Part shown: one piece after another, positions 1-13,794 of the stretch
How the letters are laid out: every line of letters starts with the position of its first letter
Position numbering within the stretch: the first letter of the stretch is position 1
Assembly (NCBI GenBank): GCA_905250885.1
Contig: CAJNOQ010000075.1
Span: forward strand, 17,888-81,887
DNA: 64,000 nt
Direction: 5' to 3'
From: Didymodactylos carnosus
Lineage: Eukaryota; Rotifera; Eurotatoria; Philodinida; Philodinidae
Notes under the pieces: model-generated
Databases searched by the model: none
Told to the model about the DNA's origin: nothing
The model's input: the letters and a program-made list of their open reading frames with translations, nothing else
Position numbers and translations under genes: made by a program

Positions 1-137
1 CATATTACAGATTGTGAAAAAGAAAATTAGAAGACATGAAAGGTGAAAAAAATAATTGTTTTAACCACAATTTATAAACTATCAAGCAGATGTACGAGAC
101 TAGAAAACAATAACAACAACAATAAAACGTTTCAAAT

Positions 138-2548
138 TTAATCAACAGAAGAATCTAAGACAAAATCGTTATGAGCGATATCCCAATAATGTTCTACGCC
201 ATGTCGACGAAAATATTCACGTGCAAAATTTTCTGTTGGACAATTTTTAAATTTCATTTCTCCAAATGAACGATCTTTCACTGTACCCTAAAACAAGAAA
301 TAAACAGTATAAATCGTAATGAATCTTGTGGTTAGATCATAAAATAATTACCTCCCACAAAAGAACACATTTATTTATATCTTGTGTTTGTTCATCATGA
401 TCATCTAAATCAGACAAAAAGAAAAACAAATATCCATCTTTGTTATGAATATTAGCAATTTACTCACCATCATCTTGATTTGTCACTTGTCCTTTCTGTG
501 GTGTATTCCATTTGATGCGTTGTAACATTAGTCGACGAAATTTTTTCTGTTGCTTTGGTCCTAAAGATAAACAATGAGACATAAAATTGTTTTCAGAAAA
601 TAAATATAATGCACGCTTACCTCCTTCAACTGCTACAACATTAATATCTTTACAAAGTACAACACAACCAGTCATATGCAATTGTTTACAATTTGTTTCA
701 ACTTTAAATCTTCTTGCTTGATCATCCAAATTTTTGACACGATATATAGCTACATGAACGCCAGTACTCGTATCTTCTTCCAAACGTTTTGATTTCTTTT
801 CTCGAAGTTGTTCGGCAGATAATTTTCGAGCTGCATTTGCTTCTTCATGTGTTCTAAAAATAATTATAATAGAATAAAAGTTACATACTTATATAGCCGT
901 ATTTCTCTTATATTACTAGAAAGTAAAACAAACTTATGGCTTACTTCAATCGTTTTGCCATTTGATTTCGTACATATTGTTCAATTTTTGTTGGATCTTG
1001 AACGGCATCCGAACATAATACTCTCATTAAATTTGATATTTTAACTGAAACAAAGATCCGAAAGTTAATAAGACAATAATACTTGTGTTAAGAATAGACA
1101 AACCTTTTGGTTCTGGAGGTGGAATTAAACCTAGACGAATTTTCTCTTGTTGTTCTTTAAGTACTTCAGCACGATTCTGTCTTCTTAATTTCTTTTGTTC
1201 ACGTTTTGTCAGTAAAACAGGCAAAAGTATTGGTTTGGTTGGTTCAGCTAAATAAAAAAATATTATTATAAAGTAGTTTCAAAATAGATTTAAAAAAGTA
1301 TTTACACGGAGGTTTTAATTGAGTTGGATGTTCAACTAATTTTGTTATACCATGAAGCATAGTTTCTACACTAGTTCCAATTGACACTGCTGCATAACTA
1401 TATAGAGATAAATAAACAAACAATAAAAAAATAAATTAAAAACACATTGCTTTGAAACTTACCTGGATTGTTGAAGTATAACATAATCCCACCATTCAAT
1501 ATCAGGTACTTCTGTTTCGGACTACGATGAGGAAAAAGAAAGACGTAGAATTAAAATTGAGTAGCAGTAGTTTGTTAATGTACTTACAAAAAATTTTTTT
1601 GGCTGTATAACAGTAATTTTGTTTTCAACTGCAATACCCGTCTTTTTTGCTATTTGTGAAATTTCTTGCTGTAATTTCTCTAATTTTGACTTTGCACGCA
1701 TGCGATTAGCAATTTCTTCATATTTTCCACGCGCATTAAATGCCAGTTGACGACGATTACGAAGTGTTGGTCGCATACTAAAAAGAGAGAATCAATATTA
1801 CTTGTGGTCATACAATTCAAATGCAAAAAAACAGTTAGTTAAATTAGATAGAATACCCTAATCGTGCATCAAAATGTAATCCATTGTCATCAATTCCCAT
1901 ATCATAGGCTGTTGATTGTGTTGCTTTACTAAATTCTTGCTTGAATACTTCACGTTTTTGAGCGCGAATATTAGCCTAATTAAAAGATTCAATGAAATAA
2001 ATCAATTTACAAAATATTTCTTTTTACAAATACCTTCAGTGTTGGCATACGACTTTGCATTTGTAAAATCTCTCCTGTTCTCGTATCGATTGTACGACCC
2101 TCTTTATCAATTTTGACATGAATTGGTCTTTCACGTTCATCTTGGCTGGCTTGAAACAGTTGCCCTAGAATTATATAATAACTTGCGCTTAATAGAAGCA
2201 CATCGATTCATTACTTAAGAAGAAATACAACACCTACCCATTGTATTCGCTATACGTGAATTCAGTTCAGCTAATCGCTGAACGTTGATAGAACGTTGCT
2301 GTGGTGCTACTGGTGTCTAAATTAAACACAAAAAAACAAAAATCATGAATGTATCCTTTGGATGAAGTAGAATAAAAATAACTCACTTTAAAATTGAGTT
2401 CTTGCTGGCGAACTTGAATCTGTTTTTGTGCAGCAGCCATTAAATCTCGAACCTTAAAGAAAAGAATAATACAATCTAATTGGTTTAAACAAATGGATTT
2501 CTTATTTACCGAAGCAGGATCCATCGGCTCCTGTTTGGGTGTGTTCAT
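138..2548 (-). CDS. PRPF3: U4/U6 small nuclear ribonucleoprotein Prp3 (about 14 coding exons)
   Basis: PRPF3 is a core protein of the U4/U6 and U4/U6.U5 tri-snRNP in the nucleus. Exons read right to left. The first coding exon is 2510-2548 and the stop codon is at 138-140. Recognisable family blocks are EIEWWD-like VPDIEWWD (about 1500), [12 protein letters not shown] and [11 protein letters not shown] (1100-1220), an MRVL...AVQDPTK block (about 980) and the C-terminal ferredoxin-like region containing [19 protein letters not shown] and MLQRIKW (480-780). The last exon carries [18 protein letters not shown]. Introns are about 50-70 bases. My exon reading gives about 520 residues against 683 in human, and the missing part is the N-terminus, including the PWI domain. 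ATG 2548 is preceded by an acceptor-like TTTTAG and, 53 bases further up, a GTATGT donor, which fits a 5'UTR intron; a further coding exon cannot be excluded. Identity is very secure, the 5' end is not. Confidence 0.9.
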
Positions 2549-3477
2549 TCTTGTTTCTGCTAGAGAAGTGATTTCTAAAATAAAATCTTACTCTGAAACA
2601 AAACTTAATGATCATCATGTTACATACAAAACAACGACCGACCATGATGTTGAATGAATAACACAGCTGTCGCCTCAGATCTTAATCAACGCAAGTAGAG
2701 CGCTGACTTGGGTGACCACCTTTGATAAAGAATTGAAATTTACTTAATCCTATGTTGTTACTAAGCAGAACCTTTATAGCAATTACAACGACTGATGATT
2801 TTCAATAGAGCACAGCAATAACTTTTCAGTTTTCCATCTCCCAGGTCATCAGTATCAGATCAAGCTCTTACACGATCTTATAAAATCTCGCGGAAAATCA
2901 TAGAAACGGCTTCATCTTATAAAAATCATACAAGAATCTTACGAAATTTGATGAAATCTTACTATAAGATCTTACATCAAGTATCAGTTTCTATGTTTCT
3001 CATAGAATCTTACAAATTCTTATACGAATCTTACGAAATCAGATGGAATCGTACAAGAATCTTATAAGATCTTACAGCAAGATTCTTTGACCCGGACCCT
3101 GAAAACTTTGAAGGATTTTTCAGAATCTTTTTACTAACTGTGTACATATAATATCTTAACCTATTTGGAATCAAGTGTCTCCCGGTCTTTCTAGTCGCGC
3201 TGTAGATCAAATTCATACGAGCTAGCACTGCGTAATAATACTGCTAAGGATACGAATAAAATTGACCAATGAAATAGTACATCATATGTCATATATTAAT
3301 GCACTATAAACCCAAAATATTTTTCGCACTTTATTCTTCAAAATAGCTTGTGAACGACAGATCCTAACAGTACTAAAAGCATTTTAGCTCGAGAGTTGTC
3401 ATTAAATTGTTTTTCCTGTCATAGAGTTATATTCAAGAAGGTTGTCTCTCAGTTTTTTCAATGAACTAGTCGAAAAG
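2549..3477. other. Intergenic spacer between divergent PRPF3 and CFAP65
   Basis: This should contain both 5' regions, since the two genes are transcribed away from each other. I see no convincing TATA box. About 2866-3080 is filled with degenerate AATCTTA / TAAGATCTTA words (separate repeat entry). The small minus-strand open frame at 3031-3228 lies largely within that repeat and looks non-coding. Confidence 0.5.
2866..3080. repeat. Degenerate AAGATCTTA-type short repeat cluster
   Basis: Many imperfect copies of AATCTTAC, CTTATAAAATC and TAAGATCTTAC follow one another. The core word is self-complementary, so both strands look alike. A similar cluster recurs at about 14110-14640, upstream of the second exon of the mucin-like gene. 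No coding frame runs through it. Confidence 0.55.
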
Positions 3478-6400
3478 ATGCCGGGTTTGATTCGAAACAA
3501 GCAGAGCTTGAATTGTGCTTCGGCTGATCATCTTAATCTCAATCCGTTATCTATTTATAACGGTGCTCCAAAAGTAAATTGGGATGGCGTGGAAACTGTA
3601 AAGTATGTTGCTTTTCGTAATTGGACTCCAGGCGACAACTATACCGAAATATTATCGTTAAAAAACTTATCCGGACGTAATGTTCAGTTAAGTTATGATG
3701 TACCAAAAACACGAGCATTTCAGACGATTTATCCAAAACGTGTAACACTAAGTCAAGGTGTCAGTTTCACGCTTCCGATCAATTTTCAACCGTTAGAAAA
3801 ACAACAATACCAAGATGAACTTGTCGTGTATATTAATAATCAACAGAAAAAAATACAATTATTGGGTTTACTTCCTCGTCATAAAATTAAAATTGAACCG
3901 AGTGAGATCAGCTTTGGATACTGTGCTGTTCAAGATGTATATACCAGAACATTTAAAATACGAAATATTGGCGATTTGGATGCAACAATAGAATGGGACG
4001 TTACAGAACCGTTTATTATCGAGCCACGAGAATGTTCGATAGCACCTCAAGGACATCATCAATTTCAGTGTGTATTTAATCCAGTGTGGGCATTGGTTTA
4101 TAAAGCAACAGCAGTGTGTAAATATGGTGATACAGATTTAATTGAAATGACGTTAACTGGTACTGGAAAATATCCTCATTTAATTGTGAAATCGGATGAT
4201 ATGAACATGAATAACAATGAAAATGTTATTTTAAATTTTGGTAAAGTACCGATTAATGTATGCGTGAAGAAAGAGTTTACAATAACTAATCATTCAGCAT
4301 TTCGTGTACCTTTTAAAGTTGAACATCTAGCAGGTGTGCCACCATTCGACGTACCGTTTTATTGTAAACAGTCACGTGGATGTATCGAACCATTGGCACA
4401 ACATACTATGACAATGAGTTTTGAACCTAAAACGTTTGGCCAAACATTCCGTGACTATTTCAGTGTGCTATCGCTATCTGGTTTGGTTGCTGCTCTAGTT
4501 GAATGTGAAGGTGTATCATTAGGAAGTCAGATTGAAATAAATACAACTAAACTTGGATTTGGGCAAGTGCTTTCGGTATGTCGTAGATTTGCATTATTTT
4601 TTCTTTATTAATGATAGTCGTTATTTATCATTTAGAATGGAAAAACAAGCCGTATACTGGAATTAAAAAATCAAAGTTCAAATGTGGCTCATTTTGAAAT
4701 ATTAAATCCGTTAGATAGTCCATTTCATTTTTCTGTTCAAAAAGGTACTATTTCTGGAACAGATAAACAGACGATTGTCGTCACATTTGTTCCCATTTAT
4801 CCAGCTGGCTATTATAAAATCGTACCTATCCTTATCGAGCATCAAGCACCAGTTTTAGTCGAAGTTTATGGCACCTGTCACACAGATAGTGGCAAACCAC
4901 CAGTATTAAGTGAAAAACATGTTGAAAATTTTAAAAGACTATGCCAGCGTCATTTGGCTACATATCCATTTGAAATGTTAACTGAATTTATAACAAAAGG
5001 TAAATTAGCTCGAGATGAAAATGGTGCATTGTACGAAGCGCAGCCGGATAGCGATACACTCGAAGCAATTTATAATGGTGATAGTGTCAGTTTAGCTGAT
5101 AATAATAATAATCAGCAACACCTTATTTTTCCACCAGTAACAAATATATTGGATCGTTATACATGGTACATTGATGATGGTTATCATGGAAATACAAATG
5201 TACGAAGTGATTTTGTTACATTAAGTGAAACATATTTTTATTTTGATAATTGTTCGGTGGCAACAGAAAATAATGAGTGGCAAAAGAGTTTAACGGTCAC
5301 AAATCAAACAAAAGGTAAACTTGTTGTGATATGGATGACAAATGATTTGTATGATGGTACAACAGCATCAACAAAACAGTCGTCAACCTTCTCTATTTTT
5401 CCTGCAACATGTGAAATTCCACCATTAAAATCAACAGCATTTCGCATTATTTTTCGTCCCGGAGTTCATGATAAATTTTTTGAAAAAAAATTTGAAGCCT
5501 ATGCATTTTATAAAAATCAACGTGATTTTTCACTTGTACCCGATTATGGTATTATGTTACCGACACACATGGAAGTAACATGTGTTGGTAATACTCTATT
5601 ACAAAATCATGAAATTATACCCAAATGTGAACTTGATCGTACTATCGTCACATTCCCACCAGAATCCGATGGTAATCCAATATTTCAAACGTTAACAATA
5701 ATGAATACGGGTACAACACCATTTGTCTATCGTTTATTAATTGAAAATATTGATCAAACATGTCTATCAATTAAACCAAATAGTGGCTATATTAATGAAA
5801 ATGATTATTGTATTATCATATTAAAATTTAAACCAAAAGAATCGTTATTAAGTCATGCTAGTGTCTATTCAGAAAAATTAATATTACGTTTAAATGATCG
5901 TGAAAAATTTGATATACCAATTACAGTATTTGCAACAATTGAAAAACCACATTTATTATTTCCAAATGATGGACAAATTTATGTACTACCTACCTGTATT
6001 GGTCTAAAATCAGAAACAAATATTAAAATACGATCATTAACACGTAGTCCTGTTGAGTTTTCATGGACAATTGATAAACAAAATGATAATGATAATCAAC
6101 TATTAATTCAACCAGCTTATGGTACAATTACGCCGTATGAAGAAAAAGAATTTATCATTATTTATAGGCCTAAAGATGAAGGTTAAATTTGTATTTAAAT
6201 AACAATGCTGAATGATTTTCAAATTTTTTGTTTTATTTTTTTAGGTAGAAATAATATTCGTGCTCGTTTAGCAAGTTGGATAGGAGAGAAAACATATGGC
6301 ACAGAGATGTATCAAATGAATTTATTTGTTTCTACTCGTGAAGGATATTTAAAAGCAAATGAATTACATAAAGATTTAGGTTTTGTATCATTGGGTACAT

Positions 6401-9400
6401 CAATTGTTCATGATCTTTATCTTACAAATGGAAATGATTGTCTTTTACGTTATCGTTTATATGCCAAACAGACAACATATCCAGTCGAAACGAATAAAAT
6501 ATTATCATCAACTTCAAATTTTCGTGGAAATAGAATAGATCGAACGAATATCGATAACAATGATGAACCATTAATTATTGATTTTTTTCCAAATGAAGGT
6601 TATATTGATGGTCGTGCAAAATTACGTGTACCACTTCGTATACATCCGTTTAGTCGTTCAACATATCAGCTAGAAATATTCTATGAGTTACTCGATGATA
6701 ATGGAACATGTTTAAATGATCGTATATTTTCTCTATGTAAATTAACTGTAAATGGAGTTTATCCTTGTTTGGCATTTACAGACGTCGCTGGATCTAATAA
6801 TTCAGCATCACTAAGTAAATCATTATTATGGAAAGCATTTAATTTAAAAACAATCAATCGTTTATTAGCCAAAGAGCCAAGTTCATTGGAATTAACCTAT
6901 GCTATATTTCCACAGACAGAATATCATGAACAAAAATCAATTAAAATTATGGGAAAAGAATCTGAAATACATATGAAAAATGTTGTTGAAACAAATACTA
7001 CGGATAGAAACGATGATAAGAAAATGACAGAAGATGAACAAAATGAAGCAATTGTTTTTAATTTTAATGCAGCTCCAGTTAATTCACCACAATCAGAAGT
7101 TCATTTATTATTAGAAAATCGAGGTGATTTAGATACAGAATGGTCATTTTTATTTCCAAAAGATTTACAATGTGAATTAGAATATTGGGCTAGAACAGGA
7201 GATTTTACAGGTAAAAAATCTGCCATTTTATCATAGAATTGTATATATATCTAGTTTTTTCTTGTTTTTAGAAGAAGAATTGGCTGAAATGAAACTACAA
7301 GATAATAAAATATTTCATATAAATCCCAAAAAAGGTGTATTAAAAAAACATGAAAAAGTTACTATAACATTTACGTATAAACATATATTTGCCGGTCAAC
7401 ATGTATTACCAATTTTATTTAAAGTTGGACGTGGTCGACAAATCATGTTAAATTTAAATGGTGTCAGTGTTGAACCAGGAGAAAAATATGTACATTTTTA
7501 TAGTACTACGCATAATTTATTACCCGTTGAATTAGGAAAACAAGGTGCGCCCGTACAACAGTATGAGTTGTGGAATGGTGGTACCGTACCTGTTCATTTT
7601 CAAGTAAGTTTTTTTTCATCGAATCTTTAACTCTTAAGTTTCTTTACTTTATAAATCACCATCGTTCATAGGTTGATATGCAACAATTAGAACAAATATC
7701 GACAACAAATTATGGATTTTGGGTGTTGGATTGTTTAACACCTGAAGGTACAATATTACCACAAAAAAGTTTTATTACACAGTGGGTGTTTAATCCACTC
7801 GAAGCACGTGAATATAAATTTAATATTAAAGTTCATCTAGAAGATTTAGAGCCAGCTTTTATCACATTTGTTGGTAGTGGATTCGATAGTCGTGATACAA
7901 ATATTGATGAATATACCGATAACAATAATACACTCGATACTATTGACAATTCGATAACATTACCAAATGAAACACGTTTGAAATTAAGTGATCGTTTAGC
8001 CAGTTTAGATGTTGATCGATTTCAATTTGGAAATGTACCGTTATTTACGAAACAACGGCGTGTTACATTTTTAACAAATAACTCAAACACGGATAGTATC
8101 ACGTTCATTTGGCATGTAACAAATCCGGAACAAGTACGACTTATAAGAATACAACCAGGTAAATTTTTTTTTCTCCTCTTGCATTCATGTTGAATAAACA
8201 ATAGATGATTTACTTATTTTAAGTACGTGGTAAAATTGAACCAAAACAAAGTATTCCAATTAAAGTAACATTTATGGCTGTTGAAGCACCATCGTTTCAC
8301 GATATAGATCTTGTTTGTGAAGTATATAATGAGTCGGTTATGAATAAATTTGATTCTGACGTTGAAAAATGGGAAAATGAAATAAAAGAACGATGGCAAA
8401 GATTTGAAATTGATGACGTTGAATATGAAACATTATTACAAGGAAAAGCGTTGGATAACGAAAAAATATCAGCCAATGGTACAAAATCACCATTGCCGAT
8501 AACATTTCAACGTGATACACCAAATTTTCAATCATCAACATTACAGTTATGTAAAACATTACCACCAATTGTTGTTAATTATGAACTGGATGAATCAAAC
8601 TATGATCGAACCAAACGTTTGAGACAACAACGTCAGGCAATCAGCAGACCACCAATGCCCATACCAGAATTATTACATTTAGCATTTACAGCGAGAACAT
8701 TAGTCTATACTGAATATTTAGAAACATGCAATAATTTAACAGAGATTAATAAATATTTTATCGATACTTGTCTAGGAGGAGATTATAAACATCATGGTGA
8801 GTTTTAATAAATAATTTTGCTGTTTATTTGTCACATTTTTCTTCATTCTTTTAGGTGAAAAAAAACGAAGACAAGATGAAAATTTTAGCGGAGACGAACA
8901 AGACATTCAAGAGGAAGAAGAAAATGTTGGTATATTAACTGTTAATATCGATGAATCAGACACTATTAAAGGTGCCTTGAGTGACCTTATAAGAAGTTTA
9001 CTATGTGATCGTGTATTTATTGACAGTGTACCTAAAATGATTGCTGAGCCAATACCTTATTTTAAACAGTTACAATACACAAAGAGAAAACAGCAAATAA
9101 CTCGACAGTCAAAGGACACAAGTCCACGATCGAATGAACAATTGAGCGATCGTAGTAAACAGCACCAATCTCAACGAAATAGAACAATAAAGGAAATTGA
9201 AGATGACAAGCAACAACAACGTTTACTAGATGACTCCATACCTGAACATGAACAAAGTTTAACATGGGGAGATGGCCGATTAGAATCACCAACTATGGGT
9301 GACATGCCATATCAACCATATAATGAACGAAGAAAAATATCATCAGCATCGTCGTATGAGCGAGAGGAAAATTTTTTTTCTGATGATATTAATTCACGAA

Positions 9401-9645
9401 AACTTAAAGAAAATCCAAATTTTACATCATTACTCGAAGATATTATTGAAAATACACTATGGAATATTATTCAAGAAGCGTATTCCAATGAATTTAGTTT
9501 AACAGCTCGTCCAAGATTAATTGCTTTACCACCACGTAAACATAGTAATAATCATCATCATCATCGTCGTCAAAATGGAGAAGAAAATCAACCAAAACAA
9601 ACAATAAAAACGCCACCAATGATTACGATGCAATCGGTTGACTAA
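3478..9645 (+). CDS. CFAP65: Cilia- and flagella-associated protein 65 (ASH/MSP-domain axonemal protein), 7 exons
   Basis: Seven exons: 3478-4575, 4636-6181, 6245-7210, 7272-7603, 7672-8158, 8224-8796 and 8855-9645. All splice sites are GT...AG and all phases agree, giving 1,930 codons plus stop, very close to human CFAP65 (about 1,925). The start is ATG 3478 (MPGLIRNKQ); the frame is also open upstream from a TTG but has no earlier ATG. The protein is a string of ASPM-SPD2-Hydin immunoglobulin-like domains: an opening WTPGDNYTEILSLKNLS block, SFTLPINFQPLEKQQY, then repeated NIGDL/NTGTT-type strands. It ends in a charged, low-complexity, coiled tail (QQQR, His-rich) with an EDIIENTLWNIIQEA helix. 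CFAP65/FAP65 is a central-pair-associated axonemal protein of motile cilia. A polyadenylation signal AATAAA (9644-9649) overlaps the stop codon. Could only otherwise be another long ASH protein, but order, length and tail favour CFAP65. Confidence 0.88.
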
Positions 9646-10077
9646 TAAAACTGATTAAACTCGAACTTATTTTCTTAAAAATGACTTGTAATTTTGTATT
9701 CATTATTTTCATCTAATTGGTTTTTACCAATTTTTCTTCACGAACAATACCGAAATAGTTTTGTTCGCATTTGCTCATTACAAAGCTCTCACGTAGTTGA
9801 AGTTTTGTTATCAAAAATTACTGAATAATAATGGTTCTTCTACATAAAATTAAGTCATTTCGATATGATTTGGCACCCGAATTATCGTAGAAAAACGAAA
9901 GTAGTGTATCCTTTTCACACATACGTTGTAATGAGAACCTGTATGTATACGGACTATAGAGTACACAACAAAAAAAAATAATTTAAATACGTGTGGTTAC
10001 ATAAAAAGAAAGCTTGATATATAATAAAAGAAGAAATGATGGGATAATATGGTTGTAGATAGAAGTTCAATTTCTTG
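9646..10077. other. Short spacer between convergent CFAP65 and the PKA-like gene
   Basis: The two flanking genes converge here, so this is 3'-flanking sequence for both. It is A+T-rich with no open frame of interest and no clear repeat. Confidence 0.5.
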
Positions 10078-11747
<1,670 letters not shown>

Positions 11748-13794
11748 ATTTTTCTCTCGGTTGAATTTAATTAAATATTGAGATTACATTGTCTATTACA
11801 CAAAATATATGGGAAAATAATTTAGATGTTATCGAATACATACTGATAGATTGAGTTTGAATCAACATTTTAAGGTTGATTTCGCATTAAAAAGGCAAAA
11901 AGAAATATTATGAGAAATCGAAATAAAAAAGCATTGGTTTATCATTATTTATTATACAGGTTATTTTCGTCAAATTTTCTTGACAACCATTGACTAATAC
12001 ACTGTAAAGTCGGAAATTATTTATACAAAATGCTCGGCGATTTTCAAAAAGTCCATATATATGAAATCATCAAGGATTTTCCAGATTATAGAAAATCGAA
12101 TTTCCAGTAATGTGGAAAATCGACATGATTTTCTACATTGTTGGGAATTATTTCTAGAAAATGCAACTCAATTTTCAAGAAAGTTAGAAAATCGCGGTCG
12201 ATTTTCCAACTTTTTAGAAATTCCTCATTGATTTTCTGGCAAATAAGAAAAGTCAATTCATACACAATCGAGCTGATTTTCTATAAAGTAGAAACTCAAT
12301 CTTTTCTAAACAGTCAGAAAATCGTTGAAGATTTCATAAAAGTTGGAAAATCCTTGGCGATTTTCCACATCGATTTTCTACAAAATAGAAAATAATTCCA
12401 AATTACAGTGATACGCGGCTGCAAATACTAGTTGAAGGAAAAACGTACTCAATGAAGTCTAACAGTTATTGAAATTCAATGTTGGGAAAAATTAGTTAAG
12501 TTTTGAGATTTTCTATGAATATGAGTATACACAATTTCTGTGACTAGATGCATCTTCATTCACAAGAGCAGTTCCCCTTTGTCCATCGCTTTTCTCTTGG
12601 TTGTAGGTTATTTTTTATGCTGCTCACGAATACATTGTTCATTCCGACTGATGCGGATTTTTCATGTGAATCTCTAAAAACCGGTCTCTACAGGCCCACT
12701 CTAAATTCCATGATAGACAAATTCTGATCTGTTCAGTTAGTAGAACTCGTCAAGTTAGTCGTATAAAAGAGCGACTGGACACAGGGGCAGGTGCTCTCGT
12801 CGGCGCGGTACGGTTAGTAACCGTTTATCAGTTGCAGTTAACGTTCTAGAAAACGGTTAGTAATACAAATCGTCATTTTTGTTTGTACTACGATTCACTA
12901 TTTATTGATGGTTAAAAAACCGACTGATTAACGGTCGTTTTAATTGAATTATTTTGCTAATAAATTATTTACTTTTTATTTTGCTATTACCAGTTCAATG
13001 GTAATACTGCTCTCCTAGGACTAGTACCATGGACGGAATAAACAAAATTTAAGTAACTGTATCGCATATCAGTTTATATTAAACTAACTAAAAACTGACA
13101 TTTTCTAATATGCGATGATAATTATCTTCGACAACGGCGTAAAAACTTTTTATGAAGAAAATCGTAAATCGTCCTGAATTTCATGGCGTTAAAACAGTGA
13201 TAAATGGTATAGGAGTGTTCTGTAAAACGGTACTGTTTTTATTGATCTGGACATTCTCTAAATAAATTGAGAAAACGTTATTTGTTTCCCTATATGCAAG
13301 GTCAAAATGTGTATATCCATTAGCAGCACGAAGGATGTCAATCGTTGTTTTTTCTTTTTTATTCTTTTTTATTACGCTCATCGGCTTATATTCTATGCAA
13401 GTACTGTATGAATAAAAAATGCTTCAATTGTGCTGTGTTATTTTACTTTTATAAGAACTACTAAAATTTTCTTTTACTTCTTCCGAAAAAGATAAAGTCA
13501 CCTTCAACAATAACAGGACTATTCAATTCATACGCTTTTTTTTTGTACATCTCATCTCGTACATCTCTCATCAAAGAAAAAAAAAATAATATAATATAGA
13601 CACTTCTCATTTTACTATTTGTATGAAAATTTTTATTTTTTTTAAACAAAAAAAAAATGCAGAGCTTCCAATATACGATTTCATATAATTAATACGAAAT
13701 AGACGATGAATATTTAATAGAAAATCATAATGATATCGCTGATAATTTAGTAATGTAATCGATTTTAATATTTGTATAGAAGAAGAAAAAGAAG
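11748..13794. other. Intergenic region with a hairpin-repeat array
   Basis: It holds the divergent 5' regions of the kinase and of the mucin-like gene. A hairpin-type array occupies about 12040-12395 (own entry). From 12780 to 12970 there is a locally G+C-richer patch with several CGGTTAGTAA / TTAACGG words resembling a patch near 51600-51660. Minus-strand open frames at 13181-13864 have no recognisable domain and I do not call them genes. Confidence 0.45.
12040..12395. repeat. Degenerate array of GATTTTC...GAAAATC hairpin units
   Basis: About a dozen imperfect units of roughly 26-32 bases follow one another. Each starts GATTTTCYA and ends AGAAAATCG, so every unit is an inverted repeat with a loop of about 10-14 bases. 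Spacing is quasi-regular and unit identity is low, which suggests an old satellite. An open frame (12138-12395 +) runs through it only because the repeat lacks stops in that phase. Confidence 0.6.

Noticed and set aside
3442-3477. Upstream extension of CFAP65 starting at a TTG
   Set aside because: There is no ATG before 3478 in this frame; the family-like protein is complete from ATG 3478.
12138-12395. Open frame through the hairpin array
   Set aside because: Its peptide simply mirrors the repeat unit; absence of stops is explained by the repeat.
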